Part shown: piece after piece, positions 1 through 8,541 of the stretch
How the letters are laid out: the number at the start of each line of letters is the position of its first letter
Numbering within the stretch: position 1 is the first letter of the stretch
From: Tannerella sp.
Lineage (GTDB): Bacteria; Bacteroidota; Bacteroidia; Bacteroidales; Tannerellaceae
Reading direction: 5' to 3'
DNA length: 14,925 bases
Assembly (NCBI GenBank): GCA_031272655.1
Contig: JAISTJ010000223.1
Span: 1 to 14,925, forward strand
Notes under the pieces: generated by a model
The model's input: only the letters and a program-made list of their open reading frames with translations
Databases searched by the model: none
Told to the model about the DNA's origin: nothing
Program-made: the position numbers and the translations under genes

Positions 1-6
1 TTGAGG

Positions 7-717
7 TTAGCCCATGAATTTTTCGCGTTTTTGGAGGTTGAGGAAGCCTGCCATTAGCCATACTATCGCTGCTATGGCGAGAAAAATGCGGCTCTTGAGA
101 AGCGTATTAGCCCATATCATAGGATGAACGTCAGATGGAATCTTAAACGGGTTGATGAAGATGTTCCAGTATGAATTGCTAATGGAACTTCCTACTATAA
201 AGAATATTAAACCTATTATTATCATAATGACCGCAGTGCCGTTACCGCTGCGTGTGATAGTGGAGAACATAAAGGCAAGGTTGCCCATGAAAAACATCGG
301 GAAAAGTAACTGTGCAGCCATCTCGAAACTGTTGACGGGATACAGCAGATACTTCCCCACCCAAGCAAAGAGCACTATAATAAAATAGTTAGCAAAATAA
401 ACCATCAGCATACGGACGCCCCATACCTTGTAGCGGTAGTTCGGGATACCAAAAATAATCTCAAGGATACGGTTGTCTTCATCGTTCTGGATGCCGAAAA
501 CGATAGGGTAGAATATCAGCAGCAGACAAGGGAACATCAGGAGGTTGTATATGGTTGCCTCGTTGATTTCCTCGCGGTTCCATGCCGTCTGGAACATGAA
601 GAAAGCAAAAAATGAAAATGATGCAAGCATGAACCAGAAGAACTTCCCTGCAAAAATTATTTTCAGGTTATACTTTATAACCCTGTAAATCATTACGCTA
701 TAATTGTTTTTTGACAT
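7..717 (-). CDS. ABC-2 type transporter permease, 236 aa
   Basis: Small polytopic inner-membrane protein with about six hydrophobic segments (roughly residues 24-44, 57-76, 102-122, 132-155, 163-185 and 210-228) and short charged loops. A cytoplasmic-type stretch after the second segment (NDEDNRILEIIFG, near residues 78-90) resembles the loop preceding helix 3 in ABC-2 permeases, where the ATPase usually docks. I chose the ATG at 717 (MSKNNYSVM). The frame stays open to an ATG at 843, but that extension is Arg/Pro/Ser-rich and lies opposite the reading of the previous gene's C-terminus. The start is 13 bp after the stop of the RND-ABC fusion, with an A-rich leader and no strong Shine-Dalgarno site, so co-transcription is likely. 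It is the obvious membrane partner of the ABC ATPase ending immediately upstream. The substrate is unknown. ABC-2 assignment is by topology and context, not by a diagnostic motif. Confidence 0.8.
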   Translation of the reverse strand: MSKNNYSVMIYRVIKYNLKIIFAGKFFWFMLASFSFFAFFMFQTAWNREEINEATIYNLLMFPCLLLIFYPIVFGIQNDEDNRILEIIFGIPNYRYKVWGVRMLMVYFANYFIIVLFAWVGKYLLYPVNSFEMAAQLLFPMFFMGNLAFMFSTITRSGNGTAVIMIIIGLIFFIVGSSISNSYWNIFINPFKIPSDVHPMIWANTLLKSRIFLAIAAIVWLMAGFLNLQKREKFMG

Positions 718-730
718 AATCTTTATTTGT

Positions 731-1555
731 TTAAAGTCCTTTGAGCAGGCAGAGGTAGGCGTCTTCGAGGTTGGCTTCGGCTTCGACGGCGTCGGGACGC
801 GGGCGCGTGCGTGAGAGATAACGAACCTGAATGAGGTTGCCATCCTGCATATTGTTCACTACAAGCGATTTGTCTAACTCCTTGTCGAAAGCGTCCTTGT
901 CTATGTGGAACCTCCAAACTTTACCGATTGCCATATCTATCATGTTCTCAGGAATGCCGAAGTATTTCAATTCGCCTTTGTTGATGACAACAACCTGATT
1001 ACAAGAGCTTGAGATGTCTTCGATGATGTGAGTGGAGAATATAACGATACGTTCCTGACTAAGTTCTACGAGCAGGTTACGGAAGCGGATACGTTCACGC
1101 GGGTCGAGGCCGGCAGTAGGCTCGTCCACAACAAGGATACGAGGTAGATGTAACAATATCAGTGCGATACCGATACGTTGCTTCATACCGCCCGAGAACG
1201 AGCCTATCTTATCGTCTTTACGTTCCCACATGTGAACCGATTTGAGGACATATTCGATACGTTCAGCCCGCTGGCTTATATCGGTCAATCCTTTCATTAT
1301 AGCCTGATAGTCAAGAAATTCAGTAGCAGTCATATTTTCATAAGTCCCGAATTCCTGCGGCAAGAATCCTATAAGGCTTTGCAGCTCTTCGCGGTATTTG
1401 ATAGTATCAAGACCGTTAATCCAGATGCTGCCATAGCTTTGTTCGAGGATACCGGTGATGATACGCATGAAAGTTGATTTACCTGCGCCGTTAGGTCCGA
1501 GCAAGCCGAACATACCTGTACGAATCTCGAAAGAGATACCTTTAAGAGCTTTGAA
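731..1555 (-). other. ABC ATPase domain within the RND fusion (residues ~1296-1569)
   Basis: This is a full nucleotide-binding domain of the CcmA/ABC-2-exporter type. All catalytic elements are intact: Walker A lysine K1321, Q1362, signature SGGMK, Walker B E1440 and H1471. ATP hydrolysis is therefore expected. About 100 residues follow the H-switch, including a segment starting near GKVWRFHID (1506-1514) that resembles the C-terminal extension common in ABC-2 ATPases. Because the next gene is an ABC-2 permease, this domain probably powers it. It might also serve the N-terminal permease region of the 1172-aa protein at the other end of the locus; that is inference. Confidence 0.93.
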
Positions 1556-4500
1556 AGGACGAAGGCGTTTACCGAGGATAGGGATGCTTTTCACTAAGCG
1601 AAACCATGTGCGTCTCAGACCGGCATATTTACCTGTAACACGCTCAATATTAATGTTTCGAGTGTACATGTAAGTAGCAGTTACATATATAGACAAGCCG
1701 AGGAAGAAGAGGAACGCAATGACGCCTGTGAGCGGGATATTTTCAAGTTTGATAAATAACGACGCAACTAACGATAGCGCTAATATCCAGAACATAAAGC
1801 GGTTAATCATGCGTACTGTTTTACTTTTGGGGAACTTGTAGAACAGGTATGAGCGTATTTTCCGCCAGATAAACAGCGTTGTGGAATACATCACGAAAGA
1901 GAGGAGGAAGATCCACAGTTTGCTTTCGAGGTAGAAATAGACGAAATAGATACCGAAAGCCCAGAGCGCTATTTGCCAGCTGAGAGCGACAAAATCTTTA
2001 AGCGAGTGATATTCGGTAGTAAGTCCGTAGCGTCGTCTCAGTTCGAGTCCGCTGTTCCATTGTCTTGAGAAGCGACCCGGGCGGTCGTAAATCTTCACTA
2101 AGTTGCTCACCTTGATATGGATAGCTTTTGAAGGATCAACGACGTCGGCTTTAGCTCGCCTCAGTGAAGCCTGTGCAAACCATGTAACACCCGGAATGAC
2201 GAACACTATTCCTATGAGGTAGAGGCACTTATATAGCAGTTCGCCGCCATAGATCCAAATCAGCAATGCGCTGACGAGGAACAAGGCGAGGTGTAACAGT
2301 TTTATTTTCAGCGATAAAGTACGATACCAAGCGAGTGTATTTTCAAGACCCATGCATACTGTGGGGATGACGACAAGCGTCAGCAGGGTAGCGAAAGCAA
2401 GACCGCCGATGACGGTGATAGCAAACGGCGCCCCGATAGCACCGGCATATTCGCTGTCGCCCATTGCCATAGGGAACATGGCAATGATAGTGGTTATAGA
2501 CGTTATAAGAATAGGGCGGATACGCGACAGTCCGGCTGTCATGAGCGCCCTTTCACGTCGGTAGCCCCTTTTGCGGAGTATGTTAGAGTAGTCTATAAGT
2601 ATGATGCCGTTGTTTGTAACGACGCCGAGTAGTATCAGGAAGCCTGTCAAGGTGTTGGCGCTGATAAGGCTGTTACCTGTAAGTATCAGTGCGAGAAGCG
2701 AGCCTATTGCCGCGAGCGGTATAGTGAACAGCAGCACGAAAGGCGTTGTTACCGATTCAAACACGCAAGCAAGGATGATGAAAATCATAATGAAGGCAGC
2801 GAAGATAAGGAACTTAAAGTCGGCAAAGGTGTCTTCTTCGTGGATGACTTCTATTGCTACGCCTGCGGGCAGGTTGTATGCGGCTATGAGGTCGTCTATA
2901 TCTTTGCGGTAGCCTTCGAGTAGCTCGTTGGATTCCTGCACCGTCCGGTCGAAAGAGTAGCGTACTTCAATCTGTTTATCCTGATTTACGCGCGTTATTC
3001 GCGAGCGTCCCCAGCCTTTATTAATAGAGGCGAGGTCGGTGAGTTGATGCAGACCGCCTGCCGAGTTGAGAATCTGCACCCTGCGGAGGTCGTCAATAGT
3101 ACGCTGTTTGCGTGCGTCTTCTTCTTCTTCCTCCGGCGTTTTGTCGCGTATGATGATGTCATAATCTTCATCATCAACCTTAAAACTGACGCCCGATGAG
3201 TATTCGCGGCTCAGGTCGGTAAGACCTTGTGTAATATTGGTGCGGGAGATATCGTAGGAGTTGAGCAGCACCTGGTCGAAGTCGAGTTTCACTTCGGGTT
3301 GTCGGCTGGTATAGGAGACACGCGAGCTTGCTATATACTCCTGGTCGTCAAGGAAGTAGCGAACATCTTCGGCTACGAGCTGCATCATTTCATAGTCAGA
3401 GCCTTTGATTAGCACCCGTTCCTGATTGTCGCCTATGCCGAGCATGCTCATGAAGTTTGTCATACCGCTCATGCTGCTACCGCCGCCGCCTCCCATACTG
3501 TTGCCACCGCTCATAGCGTCGGAAACGGTTATTTGAGTGCCGCCGATATTAGGCAATTTAGTTTGAACGTCAGCGCGAATCTCTGCAACGGTGCGGTTAC
3601 CTATCTTTTTAAAATCTTCTACAAGGGTAATAGTGAGCGTTGCTTCTTCTGCATTTACGCGGGCTATAATATCTTCTTTTTCAGGAATATCCTGAAGGCG
3701 TTCTTCTAATACTTTGACTATTTTGTCGGTATTTTCGAGAGTGCTTCCGGTAGGCATTGTTACATAGACGACGAAGCGGTCGGAGTCAACAGCCTTATTA
3801 GCTTGCGTGCTGATAGCAAGAGCGATGATAAGGGTTGCAAAAAGAGCTACTATAGAGCCTAATATGACAGGTCCCGGATTGCGCAGACACGTTTTAAGCA
3901 GAACGAGATAGACCTGCACGGGGCGTTGGTCAACGGTTACTTTCTCATAGAAGACCGTTTTTGAATGTTTGTTTCGCAGTATGGTATATGCAATCATGGG
4001 TATGAACAGTAGCGCCACAGCCATTGAGACCATCAGTGTGGAGACAATGGAAATGCCTATGTTGTCGCCTATGAGTTTGATAAGGAAATTGTCGGTAAAA
4101 ACGAAGGGCAGGAAGACTGTAACGGTAGTGAGGGTAGCGGCTACTATTGAACGCCATACTTCGGTAGTTCCCTGAATGACAGACCTTTCAGGCGTCATTC
4201 CTGAGCCTGAAAGGCGATAGACATTTTCGAGCACTACCACGCTGTTGTCCAAAAGCATACCTACGGCGAGCGCCATACCGACGAGGGTCAGCGAGTTGAT
4301 AGTAATACCTGCCGCATAAAAGAGGTTGAAAGCGGTATAAACAGAAATAGGAATTGAGACGGCTATGAAAAGCACTAAACGTATGTTTTTAAGGAATACC
4401 CACAGTACTATGACTGCAAGTAAGCCGCCAACAAGTGCGAGATTGATTATCTGGTCAATGTTTTCTTCCATAGTCTCTGCCTGGTCTGCGTCTATAACCA

Positions 4501-5440
4501 CCTCTACATCAAGCGCTTTAAGTCGTTCGTTCAGTTTATCAATGACTTTGCGCGTTCGATGTGACAGGTCAATCATATTAGCTTGCGAGTCGCTGATGAG
4601 CGAGATGGATATAGCTTCCTTGCCGTTGACGCGGCTATAAGATGTTTCTTCTTTAAGGTCGAAAAAGACAGTTGCTACGTCTTTCAGGAGGATGGGACCT
4701 GAAGCCACGACGATGTTTTCGAGGTCTGAAACCTTTGAATAAGAAGATGTTACATGTACAAAATATTGATTATTTTTATCTATAACATTACCTGTATAGA
4801 CTTTGTCCTGCGCGTTGGAATTGATAAGTTGACTGATACGTGAAGTGGTGAGGTTCAGGGCTTTACATGCGTCTTTATCGAGCCTTATCTCTATTGCTTT
4901 CTCTCTACCGCCGAACACATTGACGCCTGCAATGCCGTCAATATTTTCAAGTTGTTCGGTAACTTCCTCATCTACAATATTTCTAACTCTATCCACGCCG
5001 CCTGTGCCGCGCACTTGCAGGGTCATAAAAGCGGAGTTCATGATAGAAGTGAGGTCGGCTTTTTGCACTCTCACGGTGAAGTCGTCGGAGAAGTTTTGAG
5101 TTACCTCCTTCATTTTTTCTTCGAGGCGCAGGGAGACGGTTTTAAAGTCCACGCTTGTTTTGAAGCTGATGTTAATAGTAGCCGAGCGGGTGCTTATTTG
5201 TGACGTCATTTCGTCAATACCACCGACTGCGCTGATAGCGCCTTCGAGGGGTATTACTATTTCTTGTTCAAGGTAAGCGGGATCCATCTCCTGGCGTGCG
5301 CTGACGGAGACTGTGAGAGAAGGCAGTTCGGCGTTAGGCAGCAGTTCTACCGACAGTTGTTTATAGCTCACGTACCCCAGCAGGGTAAGCGAGATAAACA
5401 GCATCGAGATAGTTATTCGTTTTGTTAACAGGAAATTCAT
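731..5440 (-). CDS. RND efflux permease fused to an ABC transporter ATPase, 1569 aa
   Basis: Residues 1 to about 1035 form a complete RND permease: an N-terminal helix (12-28) followed by the SVELLPNAELP segment, a first periplasmic domain, helices 2-6 (about 332-490), a second periplasmic domain and helices 8-12 (about 877-1030). TM4 has D398 followed by N399. TM10 has N943-N944 where AcrB has a lysine. The chain continues in frame through six more predicted helices (about 1047-1065, 1068-1088, 1151-1170, 1174-1193, 1214-1231, 1236-1256) into an ABC ATPase (about 1296-1500) with Walker A GPNGAGKS (1315-1322), Q-loop Q1362, signature FSGGMKQR (1415-1422), Walker B ILVVDE (1435-1440), D-loop AGLD (1443-1446) and switch H1471. 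An even number of extra helices keeps the ATPase in the cytoplasm, as RND C-termini are. Its start overlaps the previous gene's stop by 4 bp. Typical RND permeases are about 1030-1050 aa, so this one carries roughly 530 extra residues. Confidence 0.95.
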   Translation of the reverse strand: MNFLLTKRITISMLFISLTLLGYVSYKQLSVELLPNAELPSLTVSVSARQEMDPAYLEQEIVIPLEGAISAVGGIDEMTSQISTRSATINISFKTSVDFKTVSLRLEEKMKEVTQNFSDDFTVRVQKADLTSIMNSAFMTLQVRGTGGVDRVRNIVDEEVTEQLENIDGIAGVNVFGGREKAIEIRLDKDACKALNLTTSRISQLINSNAQDKVYTGNVIDKNNQYFVHVTSSYSKVSDLENIVVASGPILLKDVATVFFDLKEETSYSRVNGKEAISISLISDSQANMIDLSHRTRKVIDKLNERLKALDVEVVIDADQAETMEENIDQIINLALVGGLLAVIVLWVFLKNIRLVLFIAVSIPISVYTAFNLFYAAGITINSLTLVGMALAVGMLLDNSVVVLENVYRLSGSGMTPERSVIQGTTEVWRSIVAATLTTVTVFLPFVFTDNFLIKLIGDNIGISIVSTLMVSMAVALLFIPMIAYTILRNKHSKTVFYEKVTVDQRPVQVYLVLLKTCLRNPGPVILGSIVALFATLIIALAISTQANKAVDSDRFVVYVTMPTGSTLENTDKIVKVLEERLQDIPEKEDIIARVNAEEATLTITLVEDFKKIGNRTVAEIRADVQTKLPNIGGTQITVSDAMSGGNSMGGGGGSSMSGMTNFMSMLGIGDNQERVLIKGSDYEMMQLVAEDVRYFLDDQEYIASSRVSYTSRQPEVKLDFDQVLLNSYDISRTNITQGLTDLSREYSSGVSFKVDDEDYDIIIRDKTPEEEEEDARKQRTIDDLRRVQILNSAGGLHQLTDLASINKGWGRSRITRVNQDKQIEVRYSFDRTVQESNELLEGYRKDIDDLIAAYNLPAGVAIEVIHEEDTFADFKFLIFAAFIMIFIILACVFESVTTPFVLLFTIPLAAIGSLLALILTGNSLISANTLTGFLILLGVVTNNGIILIDYSNILRKRGYRRERALMTAGLSRIRPILITSITTIIAMFPMAMGDSEYAGAIGAPFAITVIGGLAFATLLTLVVIPTVCMGLENTLAWYRTLSLKIKLLHLALFLVSALLIWIYGGELLYKCLYLIGIVFVIPGVTWFAQASLRRAKADVVDPSKAIHIKVSNLVKIYDRPGRFSRQWNSGLELRRRYGLTTEYHSLKDFVALSWQIALWAFGIYFVYFYLESKLWIFLLSFVMYSTTLFIWRKIRSYLFYKFPKSKTVRMINRFMFWILALSLVASLFIKLENIPLTGVIAFLFFLGLSIYVTATYMYTRNINIERVTGKYAGLRRTWFRLVKSIPILGKRLRPFKALKGISFEIRTGMFGLLGPNGAGKSTFMRIITGILEQSYGSIWINGLDTIKYREELQSLIGFLPQEFGTYENMTATEFLDYQAIMKGLTDISQRAERIEYVLKSVHMWERKDDKIGSFSGGMKQRIGIALILLHLPRILVVDEPTAGLDPRERIRFRNLLVELSQERIVIFSTHIIEDISSSCNQVVVINKGELKYFGIPENMIDMAIGKVWRFHIDKDAFDKELDKSLVVNNMQDGNLIQVRYLSRTRPRPDAVEAEANLEDAYLCLLKGL
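1673..2336 (-). other. Linker between RND and ABC parts: six helices and an ABC-like N-terminal stub
   Basis: Residues about 1036-1256 of the fusion belong neither to a standard RND nor to a standard ABC ATPase. Two helices (1047-1088) lead to a cytoplasmic stretch (about 1090-1150). Within it, IHIKVSNLVKIYD (1107-1119) and YHSLKDF (1144-1150) look like the first strands of an ABC ATPase. Four more helices (1151-1256) follow, and then a second stretch (NINIERVTGKY at 1262-1272, FKALKGISFEI at 1296-1306) again fits the first strands of the ATPase and runs directly into Walker A. The four-helix block thus appears to sit inside, or between two copies of, the ATPase N-terminus. The assignment rests on my reading of hydrophobicity and motif spacing. 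Confidence 0.65.
5437..5440 (-). promoter_or_regulatory. ATGA stop-start overlap between the two RND genes
   Basis: On the minus strand the ATG of the RND-ABC fusion (5440-5438) overlaps the TGA of the upstream RND gene (5439-5437). This four-base overlap is the classic arrangement for translational coupling. It suggests the two RND subunits are made in linked amounts, as expected for partners in a hetero-oligomer such as MdtBC. Confidence 0.85.
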
Positions 5441-8400
5441 TGTTTTCTTTTCATTCGTTCGAATATATAATAAACGCAGGGGATGACTATGAGGCTCATC
5501 AGGGTAGATGTTACCAAGCCGCCAATTACTGCTATTGCCATAGAAGAACGCAGCGCTGCACCTTCACCTATGTTAAAAGACATAGGCAATAGGGCGAGGA
5601 TAGTTGTCAGCGACGTCATGATGATAGGACGGATACGTTGCTGACCTGCTTGTACGACGGCTTCCACAAGAGGCAGTGATGATTTAAGCTGATTAATGCG
5701 TCCGACGAGAATAATGGAGTTGTTAACTGCTATACCTGCCAGCATTATGATGCCGATAACGCCCATGATGTTGATAGTCATGCCTGTAATAAAGAAGAGC
5801 GCGATACTGCCTACAAGAGCTAACGGTATTGTCAGGAGGATAGTGAACGGATGCAGCAGTGATTCAAACTGCGAGGCCAGCACCATGTAAACGAGCACGA
5901 TAGAGAGTATGAGCGCGAACATGAGCGATGACATTGATTCGGCGCGTTGTTCTTCTTCTCCTGTAACTGTTATGTTGTAGTTGTTTGGCAGTTCAACGTC
6001 GGCTATTGCAGCGCGTATTTCTTCGGATATTTTGTTGAGCGACTTGTTCGGGTCTTTGTCGGCAAGCAGTTTGTTTATACGATTCTGGTTGCGTCGGAAT
6101 ATTTCTTTCGGTGCTAAGGACGATTCTATTTTTGCTATCTCGTGAAGTCTGAACTCTTGTGTTCCCGATTTGATGACGAGGTTTTCGAGGTCGCGGATGG
6201 TTACGTCCGGCACTTTTATCATTATGTCGCGCATTTCGCCTTTGTAATCCATAGTTCCCACATCACGTCCTTGCAGTTGTTGCTGCAGTTGGCTTATAAC
6301 GGTTGAAACGGCTATATTATTGATACCTGAAACGGTGCGGTCAATAGTAATCAACAGTTCGGGCGCGCCGTCAGCCATTGACGATTTAAGATTGTAAACG
6401 CCGTTAACAGCTTCTATTTTAGGGAATATCTCATCCGAGATATCTGAAATCTCGTCGAGGTCTTCCCCGCGAACTTCAACAACGATAGGCGAATCTTCGT
6501 CGCTGAAGAGTTTGCCGAGCGAGTTATCGTCCTGTTTAAATACAAGTTCAAGACCTTCAATGTTTTCAGTTGCCGCCACAAATTGTTCCATAACCTGTTC
6601 GGGCGGGGTAGGGCATTGGTTGGAGAGTATTACTTTCATCATTGCCGTATGTTCGCCTTCGAATACTTCGTTGGCAGCGGAGCCTTCGCCAACATGGCTG
6701 TAAATAACGGCAAGGCTGTCGCCGCTGATAGTTTTAAGCAGATATTCGAGGTTGTTAACTACGGCGTCGGTGCGTTCAAGCCTTGTTCCTTCGGGCATTT
6801 TCACTGAAATAGTGAAAGTTTTGCTTGCTGTATGTGGCAGGAACTCGGTGCCTATGAAGGGAAGGAGGAATACGGAGCCTGCTAATAGCAGGAACGAAAT
6901 GAGCACTACAGCCCAGCGTCGTTTGAGAAGTGTTTCCAGCGTGCGGCTGTACCATTTGAACTGTACTGATTTTGTTTCTACTTTGGCGTTTTTGCGTCCG
7001 GAGAATTTGTCGTACATCATAGGAATAACGAGGAGAGCCACGAACAGTGATGATATGAGCGAGAAGGCTACTGTCCATGCCTGGTCTTTAAACAGTTCGC
7101 CGGAAGCGCCGTGCAGATAGACTATAGGAAGGAAGACCACTATTGTTGTGAGAGTTGAGGCAGCTACGGCGCCTGAGACGTCGGCCGTACCCGTAACAAT
7201 TGCATCCATGCGGCTCATGCCTTTCTCATGGTTTCGGAAGATGCTTTCTATCACCACAATAGCATTATCTACAAGCATACCGCCGCCGAGAGCCAGACCG
7301 CTGAGGGTCATCACATTGAGTGATAATCCGCTGAAATACATCAGGTTGAAGGTAGCTACTATGGAAAACGGTATTGCGAGAGATACTATCAATGTAGTAC
7401 CAATGCGGCGAAGGAAGACGAAGAGCACTATTACTGCAAGGATAATACCGAGCAGGGCGCTGTTTTTCACTTCACCTACAGCTTGATTGATGAAAGTTCC
7501 TTGATTAGTTATAATTTGAAAGTTATATCCGGGGAGTGCTTGTTGGATATATTTCAGTTCCTCCGTAACGAGGTCCACGACGCGTACGGTGTTGTATTGC
7601 ATTTCTTTATAGACGGACAGTCCGATGCAACGTTGTCCGTTAATGCGGACGATGTTATCGGGTCGTGCGTTTTCAAACTTCACTGTTGCCACTTCTTTAA
7701 GGAAGAGCGGCGCTTTGCTGTCTTCCGCCGCTGCTGCATTGGCAGAGGCCACGCCGCTTGTAGCCGCAGTAGCCGCCGTTGATTTATAGGCTACTATAAG
7801 GTTTTCAAAATCGGCTTCGGTAGCGAAGAGAGTAGAGCTTTTGACTAGATATTGGAGTCCGAGTTCGCGCACTTGACCGCCTGAGATACTTTGATTATTT
7901 TGTTCGATTTTGTTTGCTATATCGTCCATTGTCAGGCCGAAAGCGTCTAATTTATAGGGGTCGGTACGAATATTGAGGACTGTTTTTTCTTCACCTGAGA
8001 GAGAAACTTCGCCAACGCCTTCGAGCCTAACGAGGTCGTTGCGGATATAGCTTTCCGCCATCTTCCTCAGTTCCGCCATATCGGTGATAGAGCGGTGTGA
8101 GAGCGCTATCAGCACTATCGGTTCGGTGTTTGGGTCGTGTTGGGTTATTGTCAGCGATTCGACGTCGGAATTAGAGGAGAAGGATGTCATTGCCTTTTGG
8201 AGGTCGAGAAAGGCTTCGTCCATGTTTTTGTTTTGAACATATTCCACCGTGATACGTGCAGAGCCTGCTTTGATGACGGATGAGACTTGCGTTACATCGC
8301 TTTGCCGGATAGCTGTTGATTCCATGTTTTCTACGAACATTTTCTCTATTTCTTCCGGTGGTCTTTCGCCGACTTCTATTTCCACGAACAGTCGTGGTGA

Positions 8401-8526
8401 GTTCATTTCGGGAAGCAAGTCCACATTAAGACGGTCGTATGAAATCTTACCCAGCAGCAGCAGTGCGAGCAGTACCATGCTGATAGTAACGGGATTGTTA
8501 ACCGCAAAACTGATAATTTTTTTCAT
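5437..8526 (-). CDS. RND family efflux permease (hydrophobe/amphiphile type), 1029 aa
   Basis: Full-length inner-membrane RND transporter. Helix 1 (about 12-28) is followed by the conserved NVDLLPEMNSPRL segment, a periplasmic half, helices 2-6 (about 355-503), a second periplasmic half from about 560, and helices 8-12 (about 868-1022). The TM4 motif is GGGMLVDNAIVVIES, with D420 and N421 where AcrB has two aspartates. TM10 reads AGIAVNNSIILVG, with N935 where AcrB has its relay lysine. TM11 retains the RIRPIIMTSLTT motif with T971. An Ala-rich insertion (about 250-268) lies in the first periplasmic domain. The gene starts 15 bp after the adaptor stop, with an AT-rich leader, and overlaps the next RND gene by 4 bp. 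Together with the second RND, adaptor and TolC protein it should form a proton-driven pump of the MdtBC-like two-permease kind. The substrate cannot be told from sequence. Confidence 0.95.
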   Translation of the reverse strand: MKKIISFAVNNPVTISMVLLALLLLGKISYDRLNVDLLPEMNSPRLFVEIEVGERPPEEIEKMFVENMESTAIRQSDVTQVSSVIKAGSARITVEYVQNKNMDEAFLDLQKAMTSFSSNSDVESLTITQHDPNTEPIVLIALSHRSITDMAELRKMAESYIRNDLVRLEGVGEVSLSGEEKTVLNIRTDPYKLDAFGLTMDDIANKIEQNNQSISGGQVRELGLQYLVKSSTLFATEADFENLIVAYKSTAATAATSGVASANAAAAEDSKAPLFLKEVATVKFENARPDNIVRINGQRCIGLSVYKEMQYNTVRVVDLVTEELKYIQQALPGYNFQIITNQGTFINQAVGEVKNSALLGIILAVIVLFVFLRRIGTTLIVSLAIPFSIVATFNLMYFSGLSLNVMTLSGLALGGGMLVDNAIVVIESIFRNHEKGMSRMDAIVTGTADVSGAVAASTLTTIVVFLPIVYLHGASGELFKDQAWTVAFSLISSLFVALLVIPMMYDKFSGRKNAKVETKSVQFKWYSRTLETLLKRRWAVVLISFLLLAGSVFLLPFIGTEFLPHTASKTFTISVKMPEGTRLERTDAVVNNLEYLLKTISGDSLAVIYSHVGEGSAANEVFEGEHTAMMKVILSNQCPTPPEQVMEQFVAATENIEGLELVFKQDDNSLGKLFSDEDSPIVVEVRGEDLDEISDISDEIFPKIEAVNGVYNLKSSMADGAPELLITIDRTVSGINNIAVSTVISQLQQQLQGRDVGTMDYKGEMRDIMIKVPDVTIRDLENLVIKSGTQEFRLHEIAKIESSLAPKEIFRRNQNRINKLLADKDPNKSLNKISEEIRAAIADVELPNNYNITVTGEEEQRAESMSSLMFALILSIVLVYMVLASQFESLLHPFTILLTIPLALVGSIALFFITGMTINIMGVIGIIMLAGIAVNNSIILVGRINQLKSSLPLVEAVVQAGQQRIRPIIMTSLTTILALLPMSFNIGEGAALRSSMAIAVIGGLVTSTLMSLIVIPCVYYIFERMKRKQ

Positions 8527-8541
8527 TGAAAATATTTATTA

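Noticed and set aside
7..843. Longer version of the small ABC-2 permease starting at 843
   Set aside because: The extra 42 residues are Arg/Pro/Ser-rich, overlap the ATPase C-terminus in another frame and add no membrane segment. The ATG at 717 has a normal A-rich leader and operon spacing.
2300..2400. RND-ABC fusion as a sequencing or assembly error
   Set aside because: The junction is fully open, encodes well-formed membrane helices with an even count and sits in one reading frame over more than 500 extra codons. A simple frameshift or lost stop would not give this. Read data would still be needed to be certain.
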